Source: Amycolatopsis arida (lineage in GTDB: Bacteria; Actinomycetota; Actinomycetes; Mycobacteriales; Pseudonocardiaceae). Taken from it: 64,000 nucleotides of DNA. Shown piece after piece: positions 33,361 to 42,149 of the stretch. The stretch covers positions 545,160 to 609,159 of the forward strand of contig NZ_FOWW01000002.1 in assembly GCF_900115565.1 (NCBI RefSeq). Reading direction: 5' to 3'. Position numbers and translations under genes: made by a program. The first letter of the stretch is position 1; every line of letters begins with the position of its first letter. Below the pieces are notes generated by a model that ran no database searches, was not told the DNA's origin, and worked only from the letters and a program-made list of their open reading frames with translations.

Positions 33361-33469
33361 TAATTCATGCAAGGTGGTGAATGAAGCACTTCAGGAGATG
33401 CGGCCGTGGCGTTAATGTGCGTCATGAGGGATGTGCACAGCGAATGCCAGCCCGGGGAGGACGCCCAGA

Positions 33470-34210
33470 ATGGACGACATCATTCGGCGAGCCGTTGAGC
33501 GAGCCATTGGTACCATGCAGGAGAAACTCGGCGAGCAGCTCACCGTTGACGATGTGGCTCGCTCGGCGATGTTCAGCAAGTTCCATTTCTCGAGGGTGTT
33601 CCAGCAGGCCACCGGGGTGTCCCCGGGGCGGTTCCTGTCGGCGATGCGGCTGGCCGAGGCCAAGCGGCTGCTGCTGTGCACCGCGACGACTGCCGCCGAC
33701 ATCAGCCACCGCGTGGGCTACAACAGTGTGGGTACCTTCAGCGCACGGTTCAGCCGGAGCGTGGGAGTCTCACCCTCCGGGTATCGCCAGCTCCGCGGCT
33801 TCCTGCCACGAGTTCCCGCGGGGCAGATCCACCCGGGCACCCCGGCCGCGCCGCTGCGCGGACAGGTCCACGTCCCGCCGGAAACGGCACCCGGAATGGT
33901 GTTCGTCGGCCTGTTCCCCGGCCGGATCACCGAGGGCCCGCCTGCCGCGTATACGGTTCTGGACGCTCCCGGACCGTATCTTCTGCAGCGTGTTCCCCAG
34001 GGAACTTGGCACCTGGTCGCCCACGGCCTCGTCGCGGACGAGCCGAACGGCACGACGTACACCTGCTACCGGGGGCCGATCACGGTCCAGCCCGGCGCCA
34101 TCACCGAAGGCGTCGACCTACAGCTGCACCCGACTCGGACTTTCGACCCACCGGTTCTGCTGGCCTTGCCCGACCTGCGCGTGAACTCGCCGGCACAGGT
34201 CGCCGTCTGA
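33470..34210 (+). CDS. AraC-family transcriptional regulator
   Basis: A 246-residue regulator with the DNA-binding domain at the N-terminus: AIGTMQEKLGEQLTVDDVAR, MFSKFHFSRVFQQATG, then ADISHRVGYNSVGTFSARFS as the second helix-turn-helix. The C-terminal half is a beta-rich sensing domain unlike the usual AraC arm. ATG at 33470 follows GGGGAGGACGC. It is divergent from hpaB, across a 290-bp intergenic region, and is probably its activator. Confidence 0.88.
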   Translation: MDDIIRRAVERAIGTMQEKLGEQLTVDDVARSAMFSKFHFSRVFQQATGVSPGRFLSAMRLAEAKRLLLCTATTAADISHRVGYNSVGTFSARFSRSVGVSPSGYRQLRGFLPRVPAGQIHPGTPAAPLRGQVHVPPETAPGMVFVGLFPGRITEGPPAAYTVLDAPGPYLLQRVPQGTWHLVAHGLVADEPNGTTYTCYRGPITVQPGAITEGVDLQLHPTRTFDPPVLLALPDLRVNSPAQVAV

Positions 34211-34269
34211 CGGCCCAGGACCGGGCTTGCACCGGCAAGCACGCCGACTCCGGTGGGACTGGGGCAGAC

Positions 34270-34315
34270 GGCATCGCCCGAGGACTGTCCCTCGTGGACT
34301 GCGCGCAGCGATGCC
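34270..34315. terminator. Bidirectional hairpin between araC-like and exporter genes
   Basis: GGCATCGC (34270-34277) pairs with GCGATGCC (34308-34315), with an inner GAGG/CCTC stem. It sits between convergent genes. Confidence 0.45.
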
Positions 34316-34321
34316 AACCGG

Positions 34322-35878
34322 TCAGGCCGTGCCGACGGTCTCCACGGTGGCCGCGGTCGGCCGCCGACGCTGGTGCGTGAAGGCCCGCAGCACGAGCGCG
34401 GCGAGGGCAAGGAAGGCGACGGCTCCGGCGATCGCGGCCACGTGCACACCGGTGGTGTACGCCTCACGGGCGGCGCGCAGGAGCGACGTTGCGTCGGCCA
34501 TGTTCTGTGCGGTGACCACGGCACCGGAGATGGTGCCGCGAGCCGCGTCCGCGGCCTCCGGCGAGACCCCGGGAACGGTGACGTCCGACATGCCGGAGCG
34601 GTAGACCGCGGCGCCGAGGGTGCCCAGCACCGCCAGCCCCAGTGTCGAACCGAAAATGTTACTGGTCTCCGACAGTGACGCCGCCGACCCCGCCCGCTCC
34701 GGCGGCACCGACCCGACGACCAGGTTGGCGCCCAGCGCGAACAGCGGGCCAGTACCCAGATGCAGCACGGCACCGCCGATCACGGCAAGGAGCAACCCTC
34801 CGGCCGGGGTGACCTGGGTGATGGGCAGGAAGCCCAGTGCGCTCAGCGCCAGGCCGCCGGCGATCGCGGCCTTGTGCGACATCCACCGGACGAGCAGCTG
34901 GGACAGCTGGGAACCGACCGCGATCGACAGGCCCAGCGGCAGCAGCCAGAGCCCCGCCTCCGCGGGGGAGAGCCCCATTACGGTCTGCACATACTGGCTG
35001 ACCAGCAGGAATGTCCCCGCCATGATGCCGGCGGCGACCAGCTGGGACACCAGAGTGGCACTGAAAGCGCGGTTGCGGAACAGCCTCAGATCCAGCAGTG
35101 GGTCGGGCAGGCGCAGCTGCCGCCGCACCAGCACCACACCGAAGACGATGCCCACGACGATCGCCCCCACCGGCACGAGCGCCGACCCGAGGTGGCCGGT
35201 GGCGACCTCTTTGACGCCGTAAATGATCGGCAGGGTCGTGGCCAGCGACAGGATCACGCTGGTCAAGTCCAGCCTGCCCGGGTTCGGGTTGCGGTACTCG
35301 GGCAGCAGGACCGGCCCGGCCACCACCAGCAGCAGCGCCACCGGCACACCGAGGAGGAAGACCGCACCCCACCAGAACAGGTCCAGGAGCAGCCCGCCCA
35401 CCACCGGGCCGAGTGCGGAGCCGACCATCATGCAGCTCATCCACGCGGCAATGGCGATCCTGCGCTGGTCCTCGTCGCGGAACATATTGCTGATCAACGC
35501 GAGCGTCGACGGCATCAGGGTGGCAGCGGCGATTCCCATCAGCGCACGCGAGACGATCAGCATTTCGGGGCTGGTCGAATAGGCGGCCGCTACGGACAGC
35601 ACGCCGAAGCAGGTCACGCCGATCAGCAGCAGTCGACGGCGACCGATCCGATCGCCGAGATTTCCCATGGTGATCAGGCAACCGGCCATCAGGAACCCGT
35701 AGATATCCATGATCCACAACTGCTCGACGTCGCTCGCCCCTAAGTCCGCGCTGAGATGGGGAAGCGCCAGGAACAGCACGCCGATGTCCAAGGCGACCAC
35801 CAGTGTCGGCAGGCCGAGCACCGCAAGACCCAGCCATTCTTTCCGTCCGGCTCGCACTCCGGGCCCGCGTTCTGGCAT
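34322..35878 (-). CDS. DHA2-family (EmrB/QacA-type) drug exporter
   Basis: A 518-residue membrane protein with about 14 helices, a proton-coupled multidrug exporter. Motifs include the helix 1 region VALDIGVLFLALPHLS, motif A GNLGDRIGRRRLLLIG and the antiporter motif C region GSALGPVVGGLLLDLFWWG. It is likely a self-resistance or product-export gene for the neighbouring metabolism, although it may be housekeeping. It starts 42 bp after the Eis-type gene on the same strand does not; it is downstream of it, so cotranscription is likely. Confidence 0.9.
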   Translation of the reverse strand: MPERGPGVRAGRKEWLGLAVLGLPTLVVALDIGVLFLALPHLSADLGASDVEQLWIMDIYGFLMAGCLITMGNLGDRIGRRRLLLIGVTCFGVLSVAAAYSTSPEMLIVSRALMGIAAATLMPSTLALISNMFRDEDQRRIAIAAWMSCMMVGSALGPVVGGLLLDLFWWGAVFLLGVPVALLLVVAGPVLLPEYRNPNPGRLDLTSVILSLATTLPIIYGVKEVATGHLGSALVPVGAIVVGIVFGVVLVRRQLRLPDPLLDLRLFRNRAFSATLVSQLVAAGIMAGTFLLVSQYVQTVMGLSPAEAGLWLLPLGLSIAVGSQLSQLLVRWMSHKAAIAGGLALSALGFLPITQVTPAGGLLLAVIGGAVLHLGTGPLFALGANLVVGSVPPERAGSAASLSETSNIFGSTLGLAVLGTLGAAVYRSGMSDVTVPGVSPEAADAARGTISGAVVTAQNMADATSLLRAAREAYTTGVHVAAIAGAVAFLALAALVLRAFTHQRRRPTAATVETVGTA

Positions 35879-35919
35879 CGCACTTCTTCTTCCTAGGAGA
35901 CGGTGTAAATCTTCGCAGA

Positions 35920-37239
35920 TCAGAAAAGGCCGAGCGCGGACGGCGCCACCGGCCAGCCGAACGCCGTGCTCGCGGCCGCCAGCGCACCGGGACGGCGCTC
36001 GCGGACCTGCCCGGCGGCGGCCAGCGACGCGAGCGACGTGCCGCCGAGATACGCCGCGCCGAGGTCGGCGACGTCGCAGACCAGATCAGGCTCGCCGGCG
36101 GTCCTGACGCAGGTGGTGTCGTTGTCGTCCGCGGTGAGCCGCCAGCGGCCGGCGTTCTCGGGCAGGATGGAGTCGGTGACCTCGATCACCAGGTCGAGCG
36201 GGGCGGAGTAGCGGCGAGCGGACAGCGCGGCCGGCAGATCCACCAGGCGAGCCCACAGGCCGTCCCCTGTCGTCATCCGGAGGGCGCGGGGCTCGTTGAC
36301 CAGCAGCCGCAACGGCTCGTCGACGGCCGCGAAGTCCCACTTGACGGTGCGGGTCAGGTCCACCGACAGGAGGAAGTGCCAGAGCGCGGCGTACGCGGCG
36401 GGCGTGGTCGCGACCAGCTCGACCACCTGCACCTCGCCGTTGACGATGTCGCTGCTCCAGTCCTGCTTACGCCGCCAGATCGCGTAGCCCTCCGCGCCGG
36501 CGGTTCCGTCGAACAGCAATGCGCGCATGGTCGAGTAGCCCTTCCGGAACGGCGGCGGCGGGTCCTCCACCAGCGGCGTCCACCAGGGGCCGGTGCGGCT
36601 GGACCAGCCGGGACGGCTCGGGCGGGCCCGCTCGAAGACCTCGCGGATCTCGTCGTGGACGCGCTCGGGTGTCGTCTCCCGCAACCGGCCCGCGGACAGT
36701 GTCGGCTCCTTCTTGAGCCGCACCTCGCGGTTGTCGATCGTGAACGTCGAGTTCTGGCTCGCCATTCCGTAGCCGTACCGCTGATAGATGCGCGCCTCGC
36801 TGGCCCACAACACCGAGAGCGGCTCGTGGTGGACGTACCGGGATTCGCGCAGCTGGCCATGCATGAGGCGGGTCATCAGCCCCCGGCGGCGATGCAGCTG
36901 GCGAACGGCGCCCATGGCCACGTGGGTCGTGGGCAGCACCGCTCCCGGGACGGACAGGTCACGGGTGAACGCACCCAGGTTCGCCACGGGTTCACCGTCG
37001 TACTCGGCAACGTGGTCGCGGGCAGGCTCGAAGACGGTGTGTTCGGGCCGACCGTCGACCAGACCCTCGATGCCGAACGCGTCGGCCAGCACGCCGTTGA
37101 CGAGCTCCACGTCCTCCGGTGCGGAGAGGCTGCGCAAGAAGTACTGTTCCGGCCTTCCGGCACCCGCGGTGGTGAGCGAGTCGACCAGACCGTTCCCGCT
37201 TCCCCGCGCCACGTCGGTTCTTCCGTCGAAATCGTCCAT
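35920..37239 (-). CDS. Eis-like GNAT N-acetyltransferase
   Basis: About 439 residues with the three-part Eis architecture: an N-terminal GNAT domain (AFTRDLSVPGAVLPTTHVAM, then LHRRRGLMTRLMHGQL), a second degenerate GNAT domain, and a C-terminal SCP-like domain. The protein ends in Phe (PSALGLF), as in Eis, whose terminal carboxylate is the catalytic base. Eis enzymes acetylate several amines of aminoglycosides or capreomycin. ATG 37239 is chosen; upstream in-frame sequence is Arg/Cys-rich and unlike the family. It lies upstream of the exporter, which suggests a resistance pair. Confidence 0.87.
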   Translation of the reverse strand: MDDFDGRTDVARGSGNGLVDSLTTAGAGRPEQYFLRSLSAPEDVELVNGVLADAFGIEGLVDGRPEHTVFEPARDHVAEYDGEPVANLGAFTRDLSVPGAVLPTTHVAMGAVRQLHRRRGLMTRLMHGQLRESRYVHHEPLSVLWASEARIYQRYGYGMASQNSTFTIDNREVRLKKEPTLSAGRLRETTPERVHDEIREVFERARPSRPGWSSRTGPWWTPLVEDPPPPFRKGYSTMRALLFDGTAGAEGYAIWRRKQDWSSDIVNGEVQVVELVATTPAAYAALWHFLLSVDLTRTVKWDFAAVDEPLRLLVNEPRALRMTTGDGLWARLVDLPAALSARRYSAPLDLVIEVTDSILPENAGRWRLTADDNDTTCVRTAGEPDLVCDVADLGAAYLGGTSLASLAAAGQVRERRPGALAAASTAFGWPVAPSALGLF

Positions 37240-37406
37240 CGTGTCAGCGTCACGGGTGCCAGTGCCGCCCGGCAACCCCGTGCAGGGACAACCGCACGAA
37301 CGAAGATGCGACCGTGGGCGGCCGTCGCTGATCATGTAAGCCAGACAGCCGTGCGCCTCGACGCATGGCAGCGCGGGAATGATCTCAGAATTGTGAGCGC
37401 CAACCC

Positions 37407-38726
37407 ATGGGTGAAGAATCAGCTGACCGGACCGTCATCACTGTCTGGCTCAACCACTGGCCACTGTGGCCGGAGCTGCTGGAACCTGTCCGGGAGCGGG
37501 CGGCGGAGTTCAGCCGGAACCATCCGCGGTATCGGGTCGAGATCCACGGCATCGCGTATCCCACGATGCCGACAGCGGTCGCCGAGGCGGCCGACCGAGG
37601 CGAGCCGCCCACCATCGCCGCGTACCAGTACACGGTGACCCAGGAGGCCAGGGACGCCGTGGCGAAGGATGGCACGCCGCTCTTCGCGTCGCTGGAGAAG
37701 GCCATCGGCGGCCGTACGGAGATCCTCGGCGAACCGGTCGTCGTCGACGACATCGTGGCCAATGCCCGCAACTACTACACCTTCGGCGGCGAGCTCGTTT
37801 CGATGCCGAGGAACACGTCGACGGCGCTGCTCTACGCCAACCGAACCTTGCTCGACGCGGCGGGCGTTTCCGAGCTCCCGCGGACGTGGGACGAGGTCGA
37901 TGCGGCGTGCAAGGCGGTCCGCGCTCTTCCCGGCGGCCCGGCGCACGCCATCACCTGGCCGAACTTCGGCTGGTTCTTCCAGCAGTCGGTCGGGCAGCAG
38001 GGCGGGCTGCTCGCCGACAGCGACAACGGCCGGTCCGGCCGCTCCTCGAAGGTCGACCTCGCGTCCCCGGAGATGATGGCCTACGTCACGTGGTGGCAGC
38101 GGCTGCACGAGAACGGCCACTACCTCTACACCGGAAAGCCGCTCGACTGGCAGGGCAGCGCCGAGGCCTTCGCGACGCAGCAGGTGGCGTTCGTTCTCAG
38201 CTCGTCGGTGGAGGCCGGGCCTACGGTCCAGGCGGGCCGGGACGGTGGGTTCCGCGTCGAGGTAGGCCGGCTGCCCTACAACAGTCATGCACCGCATTAC
38301 GGCAACCAGGTCGCCGGCGAGTCCTGGTGGCTGGCCAACGGCCTCGACAAGGCCACAGCGGACGGTGCGCTCGCGTTCCTGCAGTACCTGGCCTCCCCTC
38401 GGCACGCCACCAGCGTGTACGACAACCACCGCACGTTCATCCCGGTCACCGAGAAGTCGATCGCGTTGCTCGACGCCGAAGGCTGGTTCGAGGAGCACCC
38501 GCACTTCCGGGTGGCGATCGACCAGCTGCGGGCGACCACCGACATCCCCGCCACGCGGGCGGCGATCTTCGGCAACTTCCTCAAGATCCAGATGGCCACC
38601 ACCGACGCCATGCATGACGTCCTGGCCGCCGGCGCCGACCCTGTCGCACGGTTCACCGCGGCCACGGGCGAGGCCCAGCGACTGTTGGACGAGTACAACG
38701 AAGGAGTTCGCACCCGTAAGCCGTGA
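37407..38726 (+). CDS. Extracellular solute-binding-protein fold without signal peptide
   Basis: A 439-residue protein with the fold of ABC-transporter sugar-binding proteins: VITVWLNHWPLWPELLEPVR, NTSTALLYANRTLLDAAGV, PRTWDEVDAACKAV and VPFxxS-like segments. Unlike true family members it has no signal peptide, lipobox or membrane helix; the mature-like domain begins at residue 10. No ABC permease genes are adjacent. It may bind a small molecule in the cytosol, for instance a biosynthetic intermediate. It appears to open the plus-strand run that continues to asnB. Confidence 0.8.
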   Translation: MGEESADRTVITVWLNHWPLWPELLEPVRERAAEFSRNHPRYRVEIHGIAYPTMPTAVAEAADRGEPPTIAAYQYTVTQEARDAVAKDGTPLFASLEKAIGGRTEILGEPVVVDDIVANARNYYTFGGELVSMPRNTSTALLYANRTLLDAAGVSELPRTWDEVDAACKAVRALPGGPAHAITWPNFGWFFQQSVGQQGGLLADSDNGRSGRSSKVDLASPEMMAYVTWWQRLHENGHYLYTGKPLDWQGSAEAFATQQVAFVLSSSVEAGPTVQAGRDGGFRVEVGRLPYNSHAPHYGNQVAGESWWLANGLDKATADGALAFLQYLASPRHATSVYDNHRTFIPVTEKSIALLDAEGWFEEHPHFRVAIDQLRATTDIPATRAAIFGNFLKIQMATTDAMHDVLAAGADPVARFTAATGEAQRLLDEYNEGVRTRKP

Positions 38727-38908
38727 GTCGCCGACCCCGGCAACGCCGGAGGTCCACGGCGACGGTGGTTGGCATCAGCCGATGTCGCTGTCGGATCGTG
38801 CATGACAGCACGCCCGAAGATGACCCGGCGGGCAGGGAGATGTCACGATCGCCAACGGATCGCTGTGCAGCGATCGACGTCGCGGCACATTTCGTAAGGG
38901 AGAACAAT

Positions 38909-39484
38909 ATGAGTGAAGCCACTGTGGCCGCGGGCAATGCCTCGGCGATCGAGGGCTGGGTTGCCGGGACATGGTCCATTGACGCCGCCCACTCCGCGGT
39001 GAGCTTTTCCGTGCGACACCTGATGAGCAAGGTGCGCGGCAGGTTCACCGAGTTCAATGGGCAGATCGTGACCGCTGAGGAGCCGGTGGGATCGTCGGTG
39101 ACCGCCAGCATCGACCTGTCGTCGGTCGATACCAGTATCACCATGCGGGACGATCACCTGCGCTCGGCCGACTTCTTCGACGTCGAGAAGTATCCGACGA
39201 TGGAGTTCGCCAGCACCGGGCTGCGCCAGGACGACGAATCGTGGGTACTGACCGGTGACCTGACCATTTACGGGACGACCAGGCCGGTCGAGATCGAACT
39301 CGATTTCCTCGGTATCGACCCGACGGGGATGCAGGGCGAGACGCGGATCGGGTTCGAAGGCCGGACCACGATCCGCCGGTCGGACTTCGGTGTCAGCTTC
39401 GGCCTGGCCGTCGACGGCAGCAAGATCGTCGTCGGGGACAAGGTGACCATCGCCCTGGACATCGAGGCCGTTCTCGACGCGTGA
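38909..39484 (+). CDS. YceI-family lipocalin-like protein
   Basis: A 191-residue beta-barrel protein of the YceI family, which binds polyisoprenoid or other amphiphilic ligands. It shows GTWSIDAAHSAVSFSVRHL, the RDDHLRSADFFDVEKYPTM motif and LTGDLTIYGTTRPVEIELDF. It lacks a signal peptide, as do many actinobacterial YceI proteins, so it is cytosolic. GGGAGAACAAT precedes the ATG. It is followed after 49 bp by the MFS gene, probably in one operon. Like the solute-binding protein before it, it may carry a hydrophobic intermediate. Confidence 0.88.
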   Translation: MSEATVAAGNASAIEGWVAGTWSIDAAHSAVSFSVRHLMSKVRGRFTEFNGQIVTAEEPVGSSVTASIDLSSVDTSITMRDDHLRSADFFDVEKYPTMEFASTGLRQDDESWVLTGDLTIYGTTRPVEIELDFLGIDPTGMQGETRIGFEGRTTIRRSDFGVSFGLAVDGSKIVVGDKVTIALDIEAVLDA

Positions 39485-39533
39485 CACAAGCCGCGGCCGG
39501 GGAGTTGGCGATCCATTCTGCGAGGTGGTGACA

Positions 39534-40817
39534 GTGGACACGAATGTGGCGGAAGAAGCACCTCGCCCACTCCCCACGCGGCCCCCACGTCGGCCCGGCT
39601 GGACGACCACCGAGTGGTGGAACCAACCCGTCGGGCCGATCTACCTTGTCGGGCTTGTGCTCTCCCTGGGCCGGGGCGCCTGGTTCACCTGCTGGGCGAT
39701 GTTCTTCATCCGGTCGGTCGGCCTGTCCACCGCCGAGTTCGGCATCGGAGTCACCGCGGCGGGCATCGTGGGCATGATCGTCGGCGGGCCGCTCGGCTAC
39801 CTTGCCGACCGCATCGGAGCGCGCGAGGTACTCGTCGGCCTAGGGGTGATCCAAGGCGCCGCGATCCTCTCCTACACCGTCGTCCACGACTTCTGGCTGA
39901 TCCTGCTGGCGACCTGCATCATGACGGCCGCCGAGCGGTCGGCTCCCGGCATCCGCATCGCGGTCATCTCCGGGCTCACCACCGGCGAGGACCGCATGAC
40001 CAGCATTTCGACGGCTCGGGTGTTCACCCAGGTCGGCGTCGTGGTCGGCGCGCTGGTCGGCGGGTTCGTCCTGTCGTTGGACACCAGGGCCGGATACTTG
40101 ATCTTGCTGGGGGTCTACGGCGGGCTGCACATCCTGTGCGCCATGCTGCTCGCGCTGCGGTTGCCCCACGTGGAGTCGCTGGCCGACCGCAGGGTCAAGC
40201 GCCGCGCCCTGGTGCTGCGGGACCGGCCGTTCCTCGTCCTCACCGGCCTCCACGGAGTGCTGGCGCTGAGCTGGGGAATGATCGACCCCGGGGTACCGCT
40301 GTGGATCTCGCACCACACGCACGCTCCGCTGTGGATCTGGGCCGTGGTCGTGGGCATCTCGGCGACGGGGACGGTGTTGTTCCAGAACCGGGTGAGCCGG
40401 CGGGGCGCGACGGTTCCCGGAGCCGCGCGCCTCGGGCTGTGGTCCGGACTCGCGCTCGCGGCGGCCTGCCTGGTCTTCGCCGGCAGCTACCACGGTTCCG
40501 GGGCGACGGTCATCACCGTGCTCGTCGTCGCCACCATGGTCTACCTGGTCGGTGAGCTGCTGTTCGTGGCCAGCGGCTTCGGACTGTCCGTGGGGCTGAC
40601 TCCGGAGAACGCGCACGGCGAGTACCAGGGGACGTTCGGGATCGGCCAGGCCACGGCCATGATGCTCGCTCCCGGAATCATGACGGTGCTGCTGGTCGAG
40701 TGGGCCGTCGTGGGCTGGTTCGTCCTCGCCGGTCTCTACATTGCCGGTGGTGTCGGCACCTACTTCGCCGGGCGCTGGGCGCTGGCCGGCCGGGCAGCCG
40801 GACGGGAGCGAGTATGA
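39534..40817 (+). CDS. MFS transporter
   Basis: A 427-residue 12-helix major facilitator protein. The loop 2-3 motif GGPLGYLADRIGAREVLVG is intact, and the central loop PHVESLADRRVKRRAL is basic. GTG at 39534 has GAGG at 8 bp; the GTG at 39525 is too close to that site. Its stop overlaps the ATG of the ATP-grasp-like gene (ATGA). Export of the cluster product or import of a precursor is likely. Confidence 0.9.
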   Translation: MDTNVAEEAPRPLPTRPPRRPGWTTTEWWNQPVGPIYLVGLVLSLGRGAWFTCWAMFFIRSVGLSTAEFGIGVTAAGIVGMIVGGPLGYLADRIGAREVLVGLGVIQGAAILSYTVVHDFWLILLATCIMTAAERSAPGIRIAVISGLTTGEDRMTSISTARVFTQVGVVVGALVGGFVLSLDTRAGYLILLGVYGGLHILCAMLLALRLPHVESLADRRVKRRALVLRDRPFLVLTGLHGVLALSWGMIDPGVPLWISHHTHAPLWIWAVVVGISATGTVLFQNRVSRRGATVPGAARLGLWSGLALAAACLVFAGSYHGSGATVITVLVVATMVYLVGELLFVASGFGLSVGLTPENAHGEYQGTFGIGQATAMMLAPGIMTVLLVEWAVVGWFVLAGLYIAGGVGTYFAGRWALAGRAAGRERV

Positions 40818-42148
40818 CCGCACTCAGGTCGTGGTCGGGGGCGTGCACCACGCCGCCGGAGATCGGGCTGGCGCCCGGGCTGATCGCCGAGATAATGGCC
40901 GAGGAGTTCCGGGAGATTCCCCGCAGCGGTTTCCCCATCGCATTGCAGCCGATGATCGTGCCGAGGAACTCGTACCTGGAGCTCCTTTCGGCAACGGCGG
41001 GACTGATTTCGCTGCTGCGCAAGGCGGTGGTCAACCTGGCCGACGACCGACCCGGCAGGATGGCCGCCCTGGGCATCGACCCGGCCGACTGTCCGATGTT
41101 CGTGCCGGACGAGGACTTCGAGCTGCGGCATTGTGCCGACATGACACGGGCGGATGTGATCATCGGCCCGGACGGCCCGAAGTTCATCGAGTTCAACGTC
41201 AGCGGCGGCTTCGGTGGGATGGCGCATTTCCTTCTGTACCAACAGGCCTGGCACCGTATCCGGGAGGCGGCCGGGCGCCCGGCGTTCGTGGCCGTCGACG
41301 CGTTCGCCCAGCAGGCCCGGCTGATCGAAACCACCTGCGCCGAGCTCGGCGTACCGCCGTCGGCGGTCATCGTCGGCACGCCCCGGGACTGGGGGCCCGG
41401 CACCGGTAGCCGGGTGTTCGACGTCCAGGTGAACGCGCTGCGCCGGCACGGTGTGCATGCCACGCAGCTGGAGTTCGACGACCTGCTCACCGGCATCGGT
41501 CTTCCGGGAAACCTCCGAACGCATTTGGGGATCGCGGCGTTCACCGTCCAGGACGCCGCGACCGTCGGGTACGACCTGTCCCCCGTCCGGGCCGCGCTCG
41601 ACGCGGGACTGCTGCTGGTTCCCTCGCAGAGCGCGTGGTTCCTGCACACCAAGAAGACGCTGGCGCTGTTGTCGGAAGGCCAGCCGTGGATGACCGGCAG
41701 CGAGACCGAACTGGTGCGGCGGTACGTCCCGTGGAGCCGGGTGGTCGGCGATCGCGAGGTGTGGTGGCGCGACACGAAACACCACCTTCCGCGGCTGCTC
41801 GTCGACCGGAAGGACGACTTCGTGCTCAAGGGTGCGACCGGTTGTGCCGGCGAAGAGGTGTTCCTCGGTGGGACGATCTCGGACGAAGTGTGGTCCTGCC
41901 TGGTGGAGGATGCCGTCCGCACTGGTGACTTCATCGTCCAGGAGCGGGTCGAGACGCAGCCGTACCCCTTGGACCTCCTCGCCGAATCCGGCGAGATCAA
42001 CCGGATCTCCGCCACACCCGTCGTCAGCCCGTTCTGTCTCGGCGGGCGGGCGGCCGGCTGCTACGTGCGCTTCACGGACGAGGGCCACCAGGCATCGACG
42101 ATCGGTGGCGTCACGGCCAGGCGGACCTGCCTGCTGGCCGAGGCCTGA
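40814..42148 (+). CDS. ATP-grasp-like ligase (tentative)
   Basis: A 444-residue cytosolic protein. Features compatible with an ATP-grasp or glutathionylspermidine-synthase-like ligase are DVIIGPDGPKFIEFNVSGGF (acidic and Asn residues as metal ligands) and DFVLKGATGCAGEEVFLGG (Lys and glycine-rich loop), followed by FIVQERVETQPYPLDLL. Such enzymes join a carboxylate to an amine through an acyl phosphate. It overlaps the MFS stop and is 1 bp from the LLM gene, within a tight four-gene operon with asnB. The family assignment is by pattern only. Confidence 0.6.
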   Translation: MTALRSWSGACTTPPEIGLAPGLIAEIMAEEFREIPRSGFPIALQPMIVPRNSYLELLSATAGLISLLRKAVVNLADDRPGRMAALGIDPADCPMFVPDEDFELRHCADMTRADVIIGPDGPKFIEFNVSGGFGGMAHFLLYQQAWHRIREAAGRPAFVAVDAFAQQARLIETTCAELGVPPSAVIVGTPRDWGPGTGSRVFDVQVNALRRHGVHATQLEFDDLLTGIGLPGNLRTHLGIAAFTVQDAATVGYDLSPVRAALDAGLLLVPSQSAWFLHTKKTLALLSEGQPWMTGSETELVRRYVPWSRVVGDREVWWRDTKHHLPRLLVDRKDDFVLKGATGCAGEEVFLGGTISDEVWSCLVEDAVRTGDFIVQERVETQPYPLDLLAESGEINRISATPVVSPFCLGGRAAGCYVRFTDEGHQASTIGGVTARRTCLLAEA

Positions 42149-42149
42149 G

